From the NCBI GenBank assembly GCA_964522525.1, contig CAZFWG010000019.1, positions 1 through 58,925 on the forward strand: a DNA stretch of 58,925 nt, read 5' to 3'. Under the pieces are notes generated by a model. That model did not search any database and was not told the DNA's origin. It saw nothing but the letters and a program-made list of their open reading frames with translations. This DNA is from CAYUYV01 sp964522525. GTDB taxonomy: Bacteria; Pseudomonadota; Alphaproteobacteria; JAJFIK01. Positions 44,914 through 53,959 of the stretch are shown one piece after another; the stretch's first letter is position 1, and the number at the start of each line of letters is the position of its first letter. The position numbers and the translations under genes were made by a program.

Positions 44914-46353
44914 ATGATCGACAATGCCCGCAAATTCTATATCGACGGTGCCTGGGTGGATCCCGCCTCGGACCGGAGCCTGGATGTGATCAATCCGGCG
45001 ACGGAAGAAGTCGTGACATCCATCAGCCTGGGCTCCAGCGTCGATGTGGACAAGGCCGTGGCGGCGGCCCGGCGCGCCTTCGAAACATATTCCCAGACGA
45101 GCCGCGAGGAGCGCATGGCGCTGCTTGGTCGGATCATCGAGGCCTATCAGGCCAATATCGACAAGATGGCGGACGTGATTTCGGCGGAAATGGGCGCGCC
45201 CGCGTGGCTGGCGAAACGGGCCCAGGCGCCCACGGGTCTTGGGCATTTCGGGACGACCTTGGAGATCCTGAAGACTTACACTTTCGAGCAGGATTTGGGC
45301 ACCACGCGCATCCGCAAGGAGCCGGTCGGCGTGTGCGGCTTCATCACGCCCTGGAATTGGCCGGTCAATCAGATGGCCTGCAAAGTGGCCCCGGCCTTGG
45401 CCGCGGGCTGCACCATGGTGCTGAAGCCGTCTGAAATCGCGCCGATGTCGGGTCTGCTCCTGGCGCAGATCCTCCATGAGGCCGGTGTGCCCGCCGGGGT
45501 GTTCAATCTGGTAAACGGCGACGGCCCGACCGTGGGCGCGGCGCTTTCCTCCCATCCGGGCGTCGACATGGTGTCCTTTACGGGGTCGACCCGGGCCGGC
45601 ATCGAAGTGGCGCGCGCCGCGGCCCCGACCGTTAAGCGCGTCGCCCAGGAACTTGGCGGCAAATCCGCCAATATCATCCTGGACGATGCGGAGTTCGAGA
45701 AAGTGATCGCCCGCGACACGTTCCAATGCATGTTGAATTCGGGTCAATCCTGTAACGCCCCGACCCGCATGCTCGTGCCCCAGAACCGCATGGACGAGGC
45801 AGCCTCCATTGCCAAGGCCACGGCCGAGGACATTGTTGTTGCCGATCCCCAGAGCCAGGAAGCCAAGCTCGGCCCCGTGGTGTCGGAAGCCCAGTGGAAC
45901 AAGATCCAGGGCCTCATTCAAAAGGGCATCGAAGAGGGCGCGACCTTGGTAGCGGGCGGTCTCGGCCGGCCCGAGGGGCTCAATCGCGGCTATTTCGTCC
46001 GCCCCACGGTCTTTTCAAACGTGACCAACGACATGATCATCGCGCGTGAGGAGATCTTCGGTCCGGTGCTCTCCTTGATCGGCTACAAGGACGATGAAGA
46101 CGCCGTGCGGATCGCCAATGAAACCGAATACGGGCTTTCCGGCTATGTCACGAGTGGCGATATCGATCGTGCACGGAATATCGCGACACAGATCCGCTCG
46201 GGCAACGTCCATATCAATGGGGCCGGTGCCGATTTCAACGCGCCGTTCGGCGGCTACAAGCAGTCGGGCAATGGCCGTGAATGGGGTGTGTTCGGTCTCG
46301 AGGAGTTTCTCGAGGTCAAGGCCATGATGGGGTACACGCCCAAAAGCGCTTAA
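44914..46353 (+). CDS. NAD(P)-dependent aldehyde dehydrogenase family protein
   Basis: A 479-residue aldehyde dehydrogenase that oxidises an aldehyde to its acid. Seen: FITPWNWP (cofactor/active-site Asn), KPSEIAP, FTGSTRAG (Rossmann), AQELGGKSANII with the general-base Glu, NSGQSCNAPTR with the nucleophile Cys, and EEIFGPVLSL. The ATG at 44914 directly follows GGAGGAGGT, so it is preferred over the ATG at 44899 inside that sequence. The substrate is not clear; with CYP153 in the same window, a fatty aldehyde is one option, but the genes are 19 kb apart. Confidence 0.95.
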   Translation: MIDNARKFYIDGAWVDPASDRSLDVINPATEEVVTSISLGSSVDVDKAVAAARRAFETYSQTSREERMALLGRIIEAYQANIDKMADVISAEMGAPAWLAKRAQAPTGLGHFGTTLEILKTYTFEQDLGTTRIRKEPVGVCGFITPWNWPVNQMACKVAPALAAGCTMVLKPSEIAPMSGLLLAQILHEAGVPAGVFNLVNGDGPTVGAALSSHPGVDMVSFTGSTRAGIEVARAAAPTVKRVAQELGGKSANIILDDAEFEKVIARDTFQCMLNSGQSCNAPTRMLVPQNRMDEAASIAKATAEDIVVADPQSQEAKLGPVVSEAQWNKIQGLIQKGIEEGATLVAGGLGRPEGLNRGYFVRPTVFSNVTNDMIIAREEIFGPVLSLIGYKDDEDAVRIANETEYGLSGYVTSGDIDRARNIATQIRSGNVHINGAGADFNAPFGGYKQSGNGREWGVFGLEEFLEVKAMMGYTPKSA

Positions 46354-46852
46354 AACCCGAAAGCGCTTGTAATCGGTCGGGGAAGGGCGAGGACCCCTTC
46401 CTTCACCCCCTCTGAACGGGAACGGCCCGAGGCGCGGCCGTTCCATCCCATCTGCCGCCATCAAAACATCCCCTACGGATAAACGGCTGCGTGCCACACG
46501 CCAAACGGCCCTCATGACAAAGGGCTCACGAACAGGGCCTTCGCGCTTCTTCCCGTTGCGAGGGCGCCTCGATCCCGCGATCGATGGTTGCCGCGTCAGG
46601 GGTCTTGGGGTATGCCCGTGCGGGGTCAACGTTGTGTCAGGGGATGCGCGGGATGTGGGACAGGCGAGGGACGCTTGTGGAGCGCCCTTCTTCCATGGCG
46701 GACCGCCCGAGGCCACGAAATGGTCGGACAGGTTCGGCTTTCGCCCAAGGGCTGGGGTGGACGCGCCGTCGTTTAGGGTCTCTTCATTTCAGTGACATTT
46801 GTTTGACTATGGTCAGAAACCCAGTGGTTGACGTGCAGCATGGAGGATCGTC
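46354..46852. other. intergenic region between aldehyde dehydrogenase and GT2
   Basis: About 500 bases. It starts with two hairpins (see terminator entry); the rest holds no credible gene on either strand. A promoter for GT2 is expected in the AT-richer 46780-46830 part. Confidence 0.5.
46381..46444 (+). terminator. two hairpins downstream of the aldehyde dehydrogenase
   Basis: Hairpin 1: GGAAGGG (46381-46387) with CCCTTCC (46395-46401), 7-nt loop. Hairpin 2: GGAACGGCC (46419-46427) with GGCCGTTCC (46436-46444), 8-nt loop; both perfect. No T-run follows. Just before them AAAGCGCTT occurs twice (46343-46351 and 46360-46368), the first copy covering the stop codon. Confidence 0.5.
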
Positions 46853-47818
46853 GTGACCGGGGCGCCCGATCTCAGTATCGTCATTTGTACCTATCAGCGT
46901 CCGGATCTTCTGGAAGACGCCATTGTCACGTCGCTCAGTCAGACGGTGAACGGACCGTTTTCCTTTGAAGTCCTCGTCGTCGACAACTGTGCTGAACAGT
47001 CGGCCCGTCCGCTCGTCGAAGCCATCGCCGCGCGCGGCGGCCTTTCCGGCGCCTTGCGTTACACCAACGAGACCCGCACCAACATTGCCCATGCCCGCAA
47101 TTGTGGCGTGGCCGAAAGCCAGGGGCGCTACGTCGCTTTTGTCGACGACGACAACCGCGTGCCCCCTGAGTGGGTCGGCACGGTGATGGAGATCATGGAA
47201 GAGACCGGGGCGGATGTCCTGTTCGGCGACGTAGATCCGGTGTTTCCCGATGACGTGTGCCAGGACACGGCGGCCCTTCTGGCCTTCTGGTTTCAGCGGA
47301 ACATTCCAGGCGTCTCGGAAGGGGTCGTGGCGGTGGAACCCCATGGCCATCTGCCCGGCGTGCGGACCTGCAATGTCGTGCTGCGCCGGGAGACCTGTTT
47401 CCCGGAAGGCGAGCAATGGTTTGATCCGACCTTCGGCCGCACCGGCGGTGAAGACACGGATTATTTCATTCGCCTCTTCAGGCGCTTCCCCGACATCCAG
47501 GTGCGCACCTCTCAAAAGGCCATCATGACCGAACTGATTCCGGCGCCACGGGTGAGCGAGGATTTCGTGGTCTGGCGCACCTTTGTCGGCGGCCAGCTCT
47601 ACGCGCTGATGCGCATCAAGAACGCCAGCAACAAGTTGACCACGTCGGCGCTCATCAAGAGTGTCGGCCTGATGCAGTGCATGGTCTATGGACCACGGCT
47701 TGGCTTTGAGAAGCTGATGCGGCGCAAGCCATCGCTGAAGGCGCGTTTGGCCTTCGCGGGAGCGTCAGGGAAATTGCGTGAAAGAGAACTGCTGCGCCAC
47801 AAGGAAATCTATCGGTAA
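46853..47818 (+). CDS. glycosyltransferase family 2
   Basis: A 321-residue GT-A glycosyltransferase. Seen: LSIVICTYQRPDLLEDAI at the N-terminus, VLVVDNCAE, NIAHARNCGVAESQGRYVAFVDDDN with the DxD metal motif, then GRTGGEDTDYFIRLFRR, the catalytic ED region. No membrane anchor is evident, although the C-terminal third is basic and may be membrane associated. GTG start at 46853, with GGAGGA six bases upstream. It is a lone gene, convergent with mucR; substrates unknown, an exopolysaccharide or LPS role is likely. Confidence 0.92.
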   Translation: MTGAPDLSIVICTYQRPDLLEDAIVTSLSQTVNGPFSFEVLVVDNCAEQSARPLVEAIAARGGLSGALRYTNETRTNIAHARNCGVAESQGRYVAFVDDDNRVPPEWVGTVMEIMEETGADVLFGDVDPVFPDDVCQDTAALLAFWFQRNIPGVSEGVVAVEPHGHLPGVRTCNVVLRRETCFPEGEQWFDPTFGRTGGEDTDYFIRLFRRFPDIQVRTSQKAIMTELIPAPRVSEDFVVWRTFVGGQLYALMRIKNASNKLTTSALIKSVGLMQCMVYGPRLGFEKLMRRKPSLKARLAFAGASGKLRERELLRHKEIYR

Positions 47819-47943
47819 AGACCGGTCGCGCGGCATTCACGCCCAGAGGGGGCGGGGCTCGAGACCGGGGCGGCAGAGAAGAAGGCGGACGCAAAGCGAA
47901 GGCGCCCCATATCCGCTTCTCTCCTCATGCCCCGTGGCCAGGT

Positions 47944-48396
47944 TCAGCCCTTGCGCCGACCCCGCGTCGTGACCTTGCGGCCCCCGCGGCCCAATCCGAT
48001 CTTCTTGGCGAATTCAGAACGTTGAGCGGCGTAGTTGGGCGCAACCATTGGGTAGTCCGGGGAAAGACCCCATTTCGCCCTGTATTCTTCGGGGCTCATG
48101 TCGTAGTTGGAACGCAAATAGCGCTTCAACATCTTGAGTTTTTTACCATCTTCCAAACAAATGATGTAATCGTCCGTGACTGATTTCTTGATGGGAACGG
48201 CGGGTTTTTGGGGTACAGCCGGTTCTTCTTGGCCGCCCTCGCGCAGCGTGCCCAGAGCGTCATGTACGCTGCGGATCATATTGGGTACTTCCGCCGCGGG
48301 AACTTGGTTGTGGCTGACATACGCTGCCACTATGTCGGTCGCCAAACGCAACATTTCTTCCTGGCTCAGATCAGCTTCTTGATGCATATCTGTCAT
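47944..48396 (-). CDS. mucR: MucR/Ros-family transcriptional regulator
   Basis: A 150-residue regulator of the alphaproteobacterial MucR/Ros family, which represses exopolysaccharide, virulence and cell-cycle genes and acts as an H-NS-like binder of AT-rich DNA. Seen: the N-terminal oligomerisation half (LRLATDIVAAYVSHNQVPAA) and the C-terminal domain YIICLEDGKKLKMLKRYL to MSPEEYRAKWGLSPDYPMVAPNYA, ending in a basic tail. Of the Ros zinc ligands, only the first Cys remains: the second is Asp, and both His positions (KRHL, THH in Ros) are Tyr and Asn. It is therefore probably a zinc-free type, like some Mesorhizobium relatives. Convergent with a GT2 gene. Confidence 0.93.
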   Translation of the reverse strand: MTDMHQEADLSQEEMLRLATDIVAAYVSHNQVPAAEVPNMIRSVHDALGTLREGGQEEPAVPQKPAVPIKKSVTDDYIICLEDGKKLKMLKRYLRSNYDMSPEEYRAKWGLSPDYPMVAPNYAAQRSEFAKKIGLGRGGRKVTTRGRRKG

Positions 48397-48956
48397 CTAT
48401 TCACCTATTTCGCTTTCGTAAGGTTGTTTGCTGCTTTTGATTGCAGGGCCAAGGTTAAGGTATCCCGCAAGCTGCTATACGACTGTGCCGTTAAAGGTCC
48501 ATTACCATATCTTTCGTTAACGACACTAGGTCAATACGCGACAATCTAGGAATCAACACACTCTTTATAACATGAGCGAGTTTGATTTGCTTAACTCATG
48601 ATTTTACTGAGTTCTTTTGCGCCGACATGACGCGCTTGCACCATACTCGCGCAGCCCCAGATCTTGCCCCAGATCTTGATTGTCGACCCCGGGAGTGCCA
48701 CAACATAGCGGCTCAGGCTGACTTGCTCCTGTAAGTTTGGCCTCGCGCGCCATAAAGGAGACTGTCCGTTCCCGGTTTTCCGCCTAATCGTTCCGGATCC
48801 GTGCGCCGGCCGCCCGGCGGTAACGGCCCCTGCTCCGTGATCCATCGCCATAAGACTGAATGGTGTTTTGTTTGAGAACGCCGGCATCAAAGGATCCTCG
48901 CCCGGCGGAAGGCAGCAACTTCTTATGAGTATTTCCAACAAAGGTGGGGAGAAATC
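48397..48956. other. divergent intergenic region, mucR / glyA, with a 12-bp tandem repeat
   Basis: About 560 bases with no credible gene. The mucR-proximal 150 bases are clearly AT-rich, as expected for an autoregulated MucR promoter. At 48655-48678 the 12-mer CCCCAGATCTTG occurs twice in perfect tandem. No glycine riboswitch or other RNA motif recognised before glyA. Confidence 0.55.
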
Positions 48957-50273
48957 ATGACCTCTTTGTCCATGTCCGCAGCCTCCGATGCCGTCGAGAC
49001 CTTTTTCAGCGAAAGCGTCGCGGAGAGAGATCGTGACCTGTTTGGCGCTTTACAGAATGAGCTGCGCCGGCAACAGGACCAAGTCGAACTGATCGCTTCC
49101 GAGAACATCGTGAGTCGGGCCGTTCTGGAAGCCCAGGGTTCGGTTTTTACCAACAAATATGCCGAAGGCTATCCGGGACGCCGTTATTATGGCGGCTGTG
49201 AATTCATGGATGTGGCCGAGACCTTGGCCATTGAGCGGGTCACAAAACTCTTTGGTTGTGCCTATGCCAATGTTCAGCCCCATTCGGGTGCCCAGGCCAA
49301 TCAGGCGGTTTGCCTGGCGCTGATCAAGCCGGGCGACACCATTTTGGGCATGAGTCTTGATGCCGGTGGCCATTTGACGCACGGCGCGAGGCCTAACCTT
49401 TCGGGCAAATGGTTCAATGCCGTTCAGTACGGCGTGCGCCGCGACGATCACTTGATTGACTATGATGAGGTTGCCCGGCTCGCCGAAGAACACAAACCCA
49501 AGCTTATCCTGGCCGGTGGCTCCGCCTATCCCCGGGTGATCGACTTCGCCCGCTTCCGTGAGATTGCGGATTCCGTGGGCGCCTATCTCCATGTGGACAT
49601 GGCGCATTTCGCCGGTCTCGTGGCGGGCGGCGTCCATCCGAGCCCATTGCCCCATGCCCATGTGGTCACGACCACGACCCACAAGACGCTGAGGGGCCCG
49701 CGGGGCGGTTTGATCCTCTCCGAAGACGGGGATCTGGGCAAAAAGTTCAATTCGGCGGTGTTCCCTGGCCTGCAGGGCGGTCCGCTGATGCATGTCATCG
49801 CCGCCAAGGCGGTCGCCTTCGGCGAGGCGCTGACGCCCGACTTCAGGAGCTATGTCCAGGCGGTGGTGGACAATGCGAGGGCGCTTGCAGCGACCCTTAA
49901 GGAGGCGGGGCTCGATATCGTTTCCGGCGGCACGGATACCCATTTGGCGCTTGTCGATCTGCGGCCCAAGGGGTTGACGGGCAACATCGCCGAGGTGGCC
50001 CTCGAGCACGCCCATATCACCTGCAACAAGAACGGTGTGCCCTTCGATCCGGAAAAGCCGGCCGTGACCTCAGGCATCCGTGTCGGCTCTCCCGCCGGGA
50101 CCACACGCGGTTTCGGGGTGCCGGAATTCCAGGCCGTCGGCAGCTACATCGCCGAAGTGCTTGATGGGCTAAAAGCTCACGGGCCGGACAATAACGGGCC
50201 GGTGGAAAAGGCCGTCGCGGAAAAGGTCAAAGCCCTGTGCGCCCGTTTCCCGATTTATCACACCCTTGGCTGA
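48957..50273 (+). CDS. glyA: serine hydroxymethyltransferase
   Basis: A 438-residue PLP enzyme that interconverts serine and glycine and loads one-carbon units on tetrahydrofolate in the cytoplasm. Seen: RQQDQVELIASENIVS, NKYAEGYPGRRYYGGCE, QPHSGAQANQAVCLAL, HVDMAHFAGLVAGGVHPSP, and VTTTTHKTLRGPRGG with the PLP-binding Lys. The ATG at 48957 follows GGTGGGGAG. It heads the conserved alphaproteobacterial block glyA-nrdR-rib-nusB; nrdR begins 51 bases after its stop. Confidence 0.97.
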   Translation: MTSLSMSAASDAVETFFSESVAERDRDLFGALQNELRRQQDQVELIASENIVSRAVLEAQGSVFTNKYAEGYPGRRYYGGCEFMDVAETLAIERVTKLFGCAYANVQPHSGAQANQAVCLALIKPGDTILGMSLDAGGHLTHGARPNLSGKWFNAVQYGVRRDDHLIDYDEVARLAEEHKPKLILAGGSAYPRVIDFARFREIADSVGAYLHVDMAHFAGLVAGGVHPSPLPHAHVVTTTTHKTLRGPRGGLILSEDGDLGKKFNSAVFPGLQGGPLMHVIAAKAVAFGEALTPDFRSYVQAVVDNARALAATLKEAGLDIVSGGTDTHLALVDLRPKGLTGNIAEVALEHAHITCNKNGVPFDPEKPAVTSGIRVGSPAGTTRGFGVPEFQAVGSYIAEVLDGLKAHGPDNNGPVEKAVAEKVKALCARFPIYHTLG

Positions 50274-50324
50274 TCCGTTGCCGGGGAGGAACAGTCCGAC
50301 GCTGAGACCTCAAGAGGTGCGCCG

Positions 50325-50768
50325 ATGAAGTGCCCCTATTGCGGGAGCCTCGAAACCCAGGTCAAGGACTCCCGCCCGACCGAAGATAACGCGGCCATTC
50401 GCCGGCGCCGCTATTGTCCGGCATGTTCGGGCCGTTTCACCACGTTCGAGCGGGTGCAGCTGCGGGATCTTGTGGTCGTCAAAAAGAACGGCAAGAAGGA
50501 ACCCTTCGACCGGGACAAACTGATCCGGTCGATCCAGGTTTCCTTGCGCAAACGTCCCGTCGAAGGCGATCAGGTGGAGCGCATGGTGAACGGCATTGTG
50601 CGCCGGCTCGAAAGTTCCGGCGACAGCGACGTCACCACGACCCAGATCGGCGAAATGATCATGGAAGGGCTGAAAGGCATTGATGAGGTCGCCTATGTCC
50701 GCTTTGCGAGCGTCTACAAGGATTTCCGAGAAGCCAGCGATTTCGGCGATTTCCTGGACGACCTCTAA
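50325..50768 (+). CDS. nrdR: transcriptional repressor NrdR
   Basis: A 147-residue repressor of ribonucleotide reductase genes that responds to ATP/dATP. An N-terminal zinc ribbon (MKCPYCGS to YCPACSGRFTTFE, four Cys) is followed by the ATP-cone (VVVKKNGKKEPFDRDKLIRSI). Length is exact for the family. ATG at 50325. It lies between glyA and ribD, its usual place in Alphaproteobacteria. Confidence 0.97.
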   Translation: MKCPYCGSLETQVKDSRPTEDNAAIRRRRYCPACSGRFTTFERVQLRDLVVVKKNGKKEPFDRDKLIRSIQVSLRKRPVEGDQVERMVNGIVRRLESSGDSDVTTTQIGEMIMEGLKGIDEVAYVRFASVYKDFREASDFGDFLDDL

Positions 50769-50909
50769 AGCACGTGCCGCAAAAGGGGGAGCGTGCGGCG
50801 TCGCCTCACTTGCGGTTCGACAATACGACCAAACAACACCCTGGAAGTCCTTCATGACACGGAATGAATTGAAGGCGCTCTAGACGCTCTTTGGACAGAT
50901 GAGGACCGC

Positions 50910-52061
50910 GTGGCCGGGCATGCGCCATCTCCTGATCAAGCTCTAATCGACCATCGCCTCATGGGGGTCGCGCTGCGGCTGGGGGAGCGGGGGCTGGGGC
51001 GTGTGGCACCCAATCCGGCGGTGGGCTGTGTCCTGGTGCGGCCCGAAAACCAGAGCGTCGTTGGTCGGGGCTGGACCCAGCCGGGCGGGCGGCCCCATGG
51101 AGAGACCGAGGCCTTGGCGCGGGCGGGGCAAGCGGCGCGGGGCGCCACCGCCTATGTCACGCTCGAACCCTGCGCCCATCAAGGTAAGACACCGCCCTGC
51201 GCCCAGGCGCTGATCGATGCCGGCGTTGGTCGCGTTGTCGTGGGCTTTCAGGATCCCGATCCCCGCGTTGCGGGCCGTGGTGTCGCCATGCTCGAGGCGG
51301 CGGGAATTTCTGTCGATATCGGGGTCCGTGCGGCGGAAGCCGAGGACCTCACGCGCGGTTTCGTGACCCGCCTCACCCGGGGCCGGCCCCTCGTCACGGT
51401 CAAAATCGCGCTCTCCATGGATGGACGCATCGCCGCAGCGGGCGGCGCGAGCCAGTGGATCACAGGCGCGCAGGCGCGCGTCCATGCCCATGGGCTGCGC
51501 GCCCGGCACGACGCCATCATGGTGGGGTCCGAAACGGCGCTCCGTGATGATCCCTCGCTCAGCTGCCGGTTGCCAGGCATGGCGGAGCGCTCGCCCATCA
51601 GGATCATTGTCGACGGGGCTCTGCGTGTGCCCGAGACCCATCACGTGATGACAACAGCCGGAGAAACGCCCACATGGTTGATAACGGGCGAGGATCGCCA
51701 AAAAGATCCAAAAACGCTCGATTCGTTGAGGAGGCGGGAAGCGCTAGGCGTTATGATCCTGCCCGTCAAAAGGGCGACGCAGGGGCATTTGGATCTGAAG
51801 GCGTGCCTTCAGGCGCTTGGGGCGCAAGGGCTGACCCGGCTCATGGTCGAAGGCGGCGGGCGCTTGATCGCGGCACTTTTCGAGGCCGGGCTCGTGGATG
51901 AGCTGGTCGTTTACCGGGCGCCCGTGCTGATCGGGGGCGACGGGGTGGCGGCGGTGGCGTCTCTTGGGGTAACAGATCCGGGCGCGGCGCCACGGTTTGA
52001 GGTCGTGGAACGCCGCGCGCTGGGCCGTGACATGCTCGAGGTCCTCAGACCTTTGGCGTAA
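50910..52061 (+). CDS. ribD: bifunctional riboflavin deaminase/reductase RibD
   Basis: A 383-residue enzyme for steps two and three of riboflavin synthesis. The N-terminal deaminase (1-150) has zinc motifs HGETEAL and PCAHQGKTPPC. The C-terminal reductase (about 155-380) has KIALSMDGRIA, SQWITG, HDAIMVGSETALRDDP and VEGGGRLIAALFEAGLVDEL. It begins with a GTG at 50910; no typical riboswitch is seen in the 141 bases before it. First of four riboflavin genes in a row. Confidence 0.96.
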   Translation: MAGHAPSPDQALIDHRLMGVALRLGERGLGRVAPNPAVGCVLVRPENQSVVGRGWTQPGGRPHGETEALARAGQAARGATAYVTLEPCAHQGKTPPCAQALIDAGVGRVVVGFQDPDPRVAGRGVAMLEAAGISVDIGVRAAEAEDLTRGFVTRLTRGRPLVTVKIALSMDGRIAAAGGASQWITGAQARVHAHGLRARHDAIMVGSETALRDDPSLSCRLPGMAERSPIRIIVDGALRVPETHHVMTTAGETPTWLITGEDRQKDPKTLDSLRRREALGVMILPVKRATQGHLDLKACLQALGAQGLTRLMVEGGGRLIAALFEAGLVDELVVYRAPVLIGGDGVAAVASLGVTDPGAAPRFEVVERRALGRDMLEVLRPLA

Positions 52062-52174
52062 GGCCTTTGGGGCGAGGATCCCGCCTGCTGGCTGGTCTGA
52101 AACATGCTTTGCAAAAGCCTCGGATCTTTCGGGGTGTTGGACAAGGGAACGCGGGGGCTGCCGCGTGCTGAACA

Positions 52175-52786
52175 ATGTTTACGGGACTCATCACCGATGT
52201 GGGCCGACTGACGGTCGTCAAGCCGGGCAGCGATGGCGCCGACACCCGGCTTGAAATCGCGACGGGTTATGACCTTTCGGAGATGCCTTTGGGGGCGTCG
52301 ATTGCCTGTTCCGGCATCTGCCTGACCGCCGTCGACAAGGGTCAGGCGGCGGATGGCTCCTGGTGGTTCGCGGCCGAGGCTTCGGCCGAGACCCTGTCCG
52401 TCACGGCACTGAAGGCCTGGACCCCGGGACGGTCCATCAATCTGGAACGCTCCTTGCGCGTTGGGGACGAGTTGGGCGGACACATCGTCCAGGGCCATGT
52501 GGATGGCGTGGGCACGGTGAGCGACTTGACGCCCGAGGGCGGATCGAACCGTGTGTGGATTGACATTCCCTCCGCCTTGGCGGGTTTTGTCGCACCCAAA
52601 GGATCCATTGCGGTGGACGGGGTATCGCTTACGGTCAACGCCGTTTCCAACGATGGGTTCGGCGTCAACATCATTCCCCACACCTGGACCCACACGGCCT
52701 TTCACGCGACCCAAACCGGTGACCCGGTCAATATAGAAGTGGATGTGCTCGCCCGCTATGTGGCACGCCTGAGGGAGGTATCATGA
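52175..52786 (+). CDS. ribE: riboflavin synthase (alpha subunit)
   Basis: A 203-residue enzyme that dismutates two lumazine molecules to riboflavin. It starts with the canonical MFTGLITDVG and has two similar beta-barrel halves: the first with SIACSGICLTAVDK, the second with GSIAVDGVSLTVNAV and GHIVQGHVDG at the join. The C-terminal helix forms the trimer. It lies 113 bases after ribD, and its stop overlaps the ribBX start (ATGA). Confidence 0.96.
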   Translation: MFTGLITDVGRLTVVKPGSDGADTRLEIATGYDLSEMPLGASIACSGICLTAVDKGQAADGSWWFAAEASAETLSVTALKAWTPGRSINLERSLRVGDELGGHIVQGHVDGVGTVSDLTPEGGSNRVWIDIPSALAGFVAPKGSIAVDGVSLTVNAVSNDGFGVNIIPHTWTHTAFHATQTGDPVNIEVDVLARYVARLREVS

Positions 52787-53952
52787 CTGTCAGTACCGAC
52801 TCCGATCTGGCCTATCTGTCGCCCATCGAAGACGTGATCGAGGATGCCCGCAACGGCCGCATGTTCGTCCTGGTGGATGCGGAGGATCGCGAAAACGAGG
52901 GGGATCTGGTCATCCCGGCCCAGATGGCAACGCCGGAAGTGATCAATTTCATGGCCAAGCACGGGCGCGGCCTGATTTGTCTGTCCCTGACGCGGGAGCG
53001 GGTAGAGCAGCTGGGCCTGCCCCTGATGTCCTCCAACAATCAGACCCGGCACCAAACGGCCTTCACCGTTTCGATCGAGGCTAAGGACGGCGTGTCCACC
53101 GGCATTTCCGCCCATGATCGGGCACGGACGATTGCCGTGGCCATCGACCCCACCAAGGGCACGGACGATATCGCGACACCGGGCCATGTGTTTCCGCTGC
53201 TGGCGCGCGATGGCGGGGTCCTTGTGCGGGCGGGCCACACGGAGGCCGCCGTCGATATCGCGCGCCTCGCGGGCCTCTATCCCTCCGGCGTGATCTGTGA
53301 GGTCATGAAAGACGACGGCACCATGGCGCGGCTGCCCGATCTCGTTTCCTTCGCCCGCACCCACAATCTCAAAGTGGGCACCATCGAGGACCTGATCCGC
53401 TACCGCCGCCGCTATGACCATTTCCTGTCCTGTACCCAGGAAACGCCGTTCGATACGGTCCATTCCGGGTCCTGGCAGCTCAAGCTGTTCGCCAATCAGC
53501 TCGACAACGCGGAGCATCTGGCGCTCGTCAAGGGCGACATCACCACGGGCGAGCCCGTCCTCGTGCGCATGCATGCCATCAATGTCTTCGACGATGTTCT
53601 CGGCGGCGTCGGCAAGGGCAGCGGCGTTCTCGCCCGCTCCATGAAGTTGATTGACGAAGTGGGTCGGGGAGTGGTCGTGCTGATCCGCGAGACCAAACTC
53701 AAGCGGGTGTCCGAGCTTCTGAAACAGCGCCTGGGCGAAACTCTGCCCGTGGAAGAAGAGGGCGAGGAGCCCCGTCTGCGGGAATACGGCGTCGGCGCCC
53801 AAATATTGATGGACTTGGGCGTGCGCAGCATGATCCTGCTATCCAACACGCCACGCAAGATCGTGGGGCTTGAAGGCTATGGGCTTCATGTCATCGATCA
53901 TGTGGGCATTCCGGCCATGAGCCTTGTGGTCTCCCAAGGCCGGGGAGCATGA
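52783..53952 (+). CDS. ribBX: 3,4-dihydroxy-2-butanone 4-phosphate synthase with degenerate GTP cyclohydrolase II domain (RibBX type)
   Basis: A 389-residue two-domain protein. The N-terminal half (1-215) is RibB: DAEDRENEGDLVIPA, STGISAHDRA and GHVFPLLARDGGVLVRAGHTEA carry its substrate and metal residues, so the synthase should be active. The C-terminal half has the fold-level pattern of RibA, but the zinc-binding CxxG...CxC region is replaced (MHAINVFDDVLGGVGKGS, no Cys). It should not be an active GTP cyclohydrolase; a separate ribA is expected elsewhere. Such RibBX proteins are known from other Alphaproteobacteria. Coupled to ribE by ATGA; ribH follows seven bases later. Confidence 0.94.
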   Translation: MTVSTDSDLAYLSPIEDVIEDARNGRMFVLVDAEDRENEGDLVIPAQMATPEVINFMAKHGRGLICLSLTRERVEQLGLPLMSSNNQTRHQTAFTVSIEAKDGVSTGISAHDRARTIAVAIDPTKGTDDIATPGHVFPLLARDGGVLVRAGHTEAAVDIARLAGLYPSGVICEVMKDDGTMARLPDLVSFARTHNLKVGTIEDLIRYRRRYDHFLSCTQETPFDTVHSGSWQLKLFANQLDNAEHLALVKGDITTGEPVLVRMHAINVFDDVLGGVGKGSGVLARSMKLIDEVGRGVVVLIRETKLKRVSELLKQRLGETLPVEEEGEEPRLREYGVGAQILMDLGVRSMILLSNTPRKIVGLEGYGLHVIDHVGIPAMSLVVSQGRGA

Positions 53953-53959
53953 GGGTCTG

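Noticed and set aside
46015..46716. 233-codon minus-strand open frame over the end of the aldehyde dehydrogenase
   Set aside because: It runs antisense to a conserved gene and reads as low-complexity Arg/Gly/Pro sequence, typical of shadows in GC-rich DNA.
50769..52174. Possible FMN riboswitch before the riboflavin genes
   Set aside because: No RFN-element core sequences are visible before ribD or between ribD and ribE.
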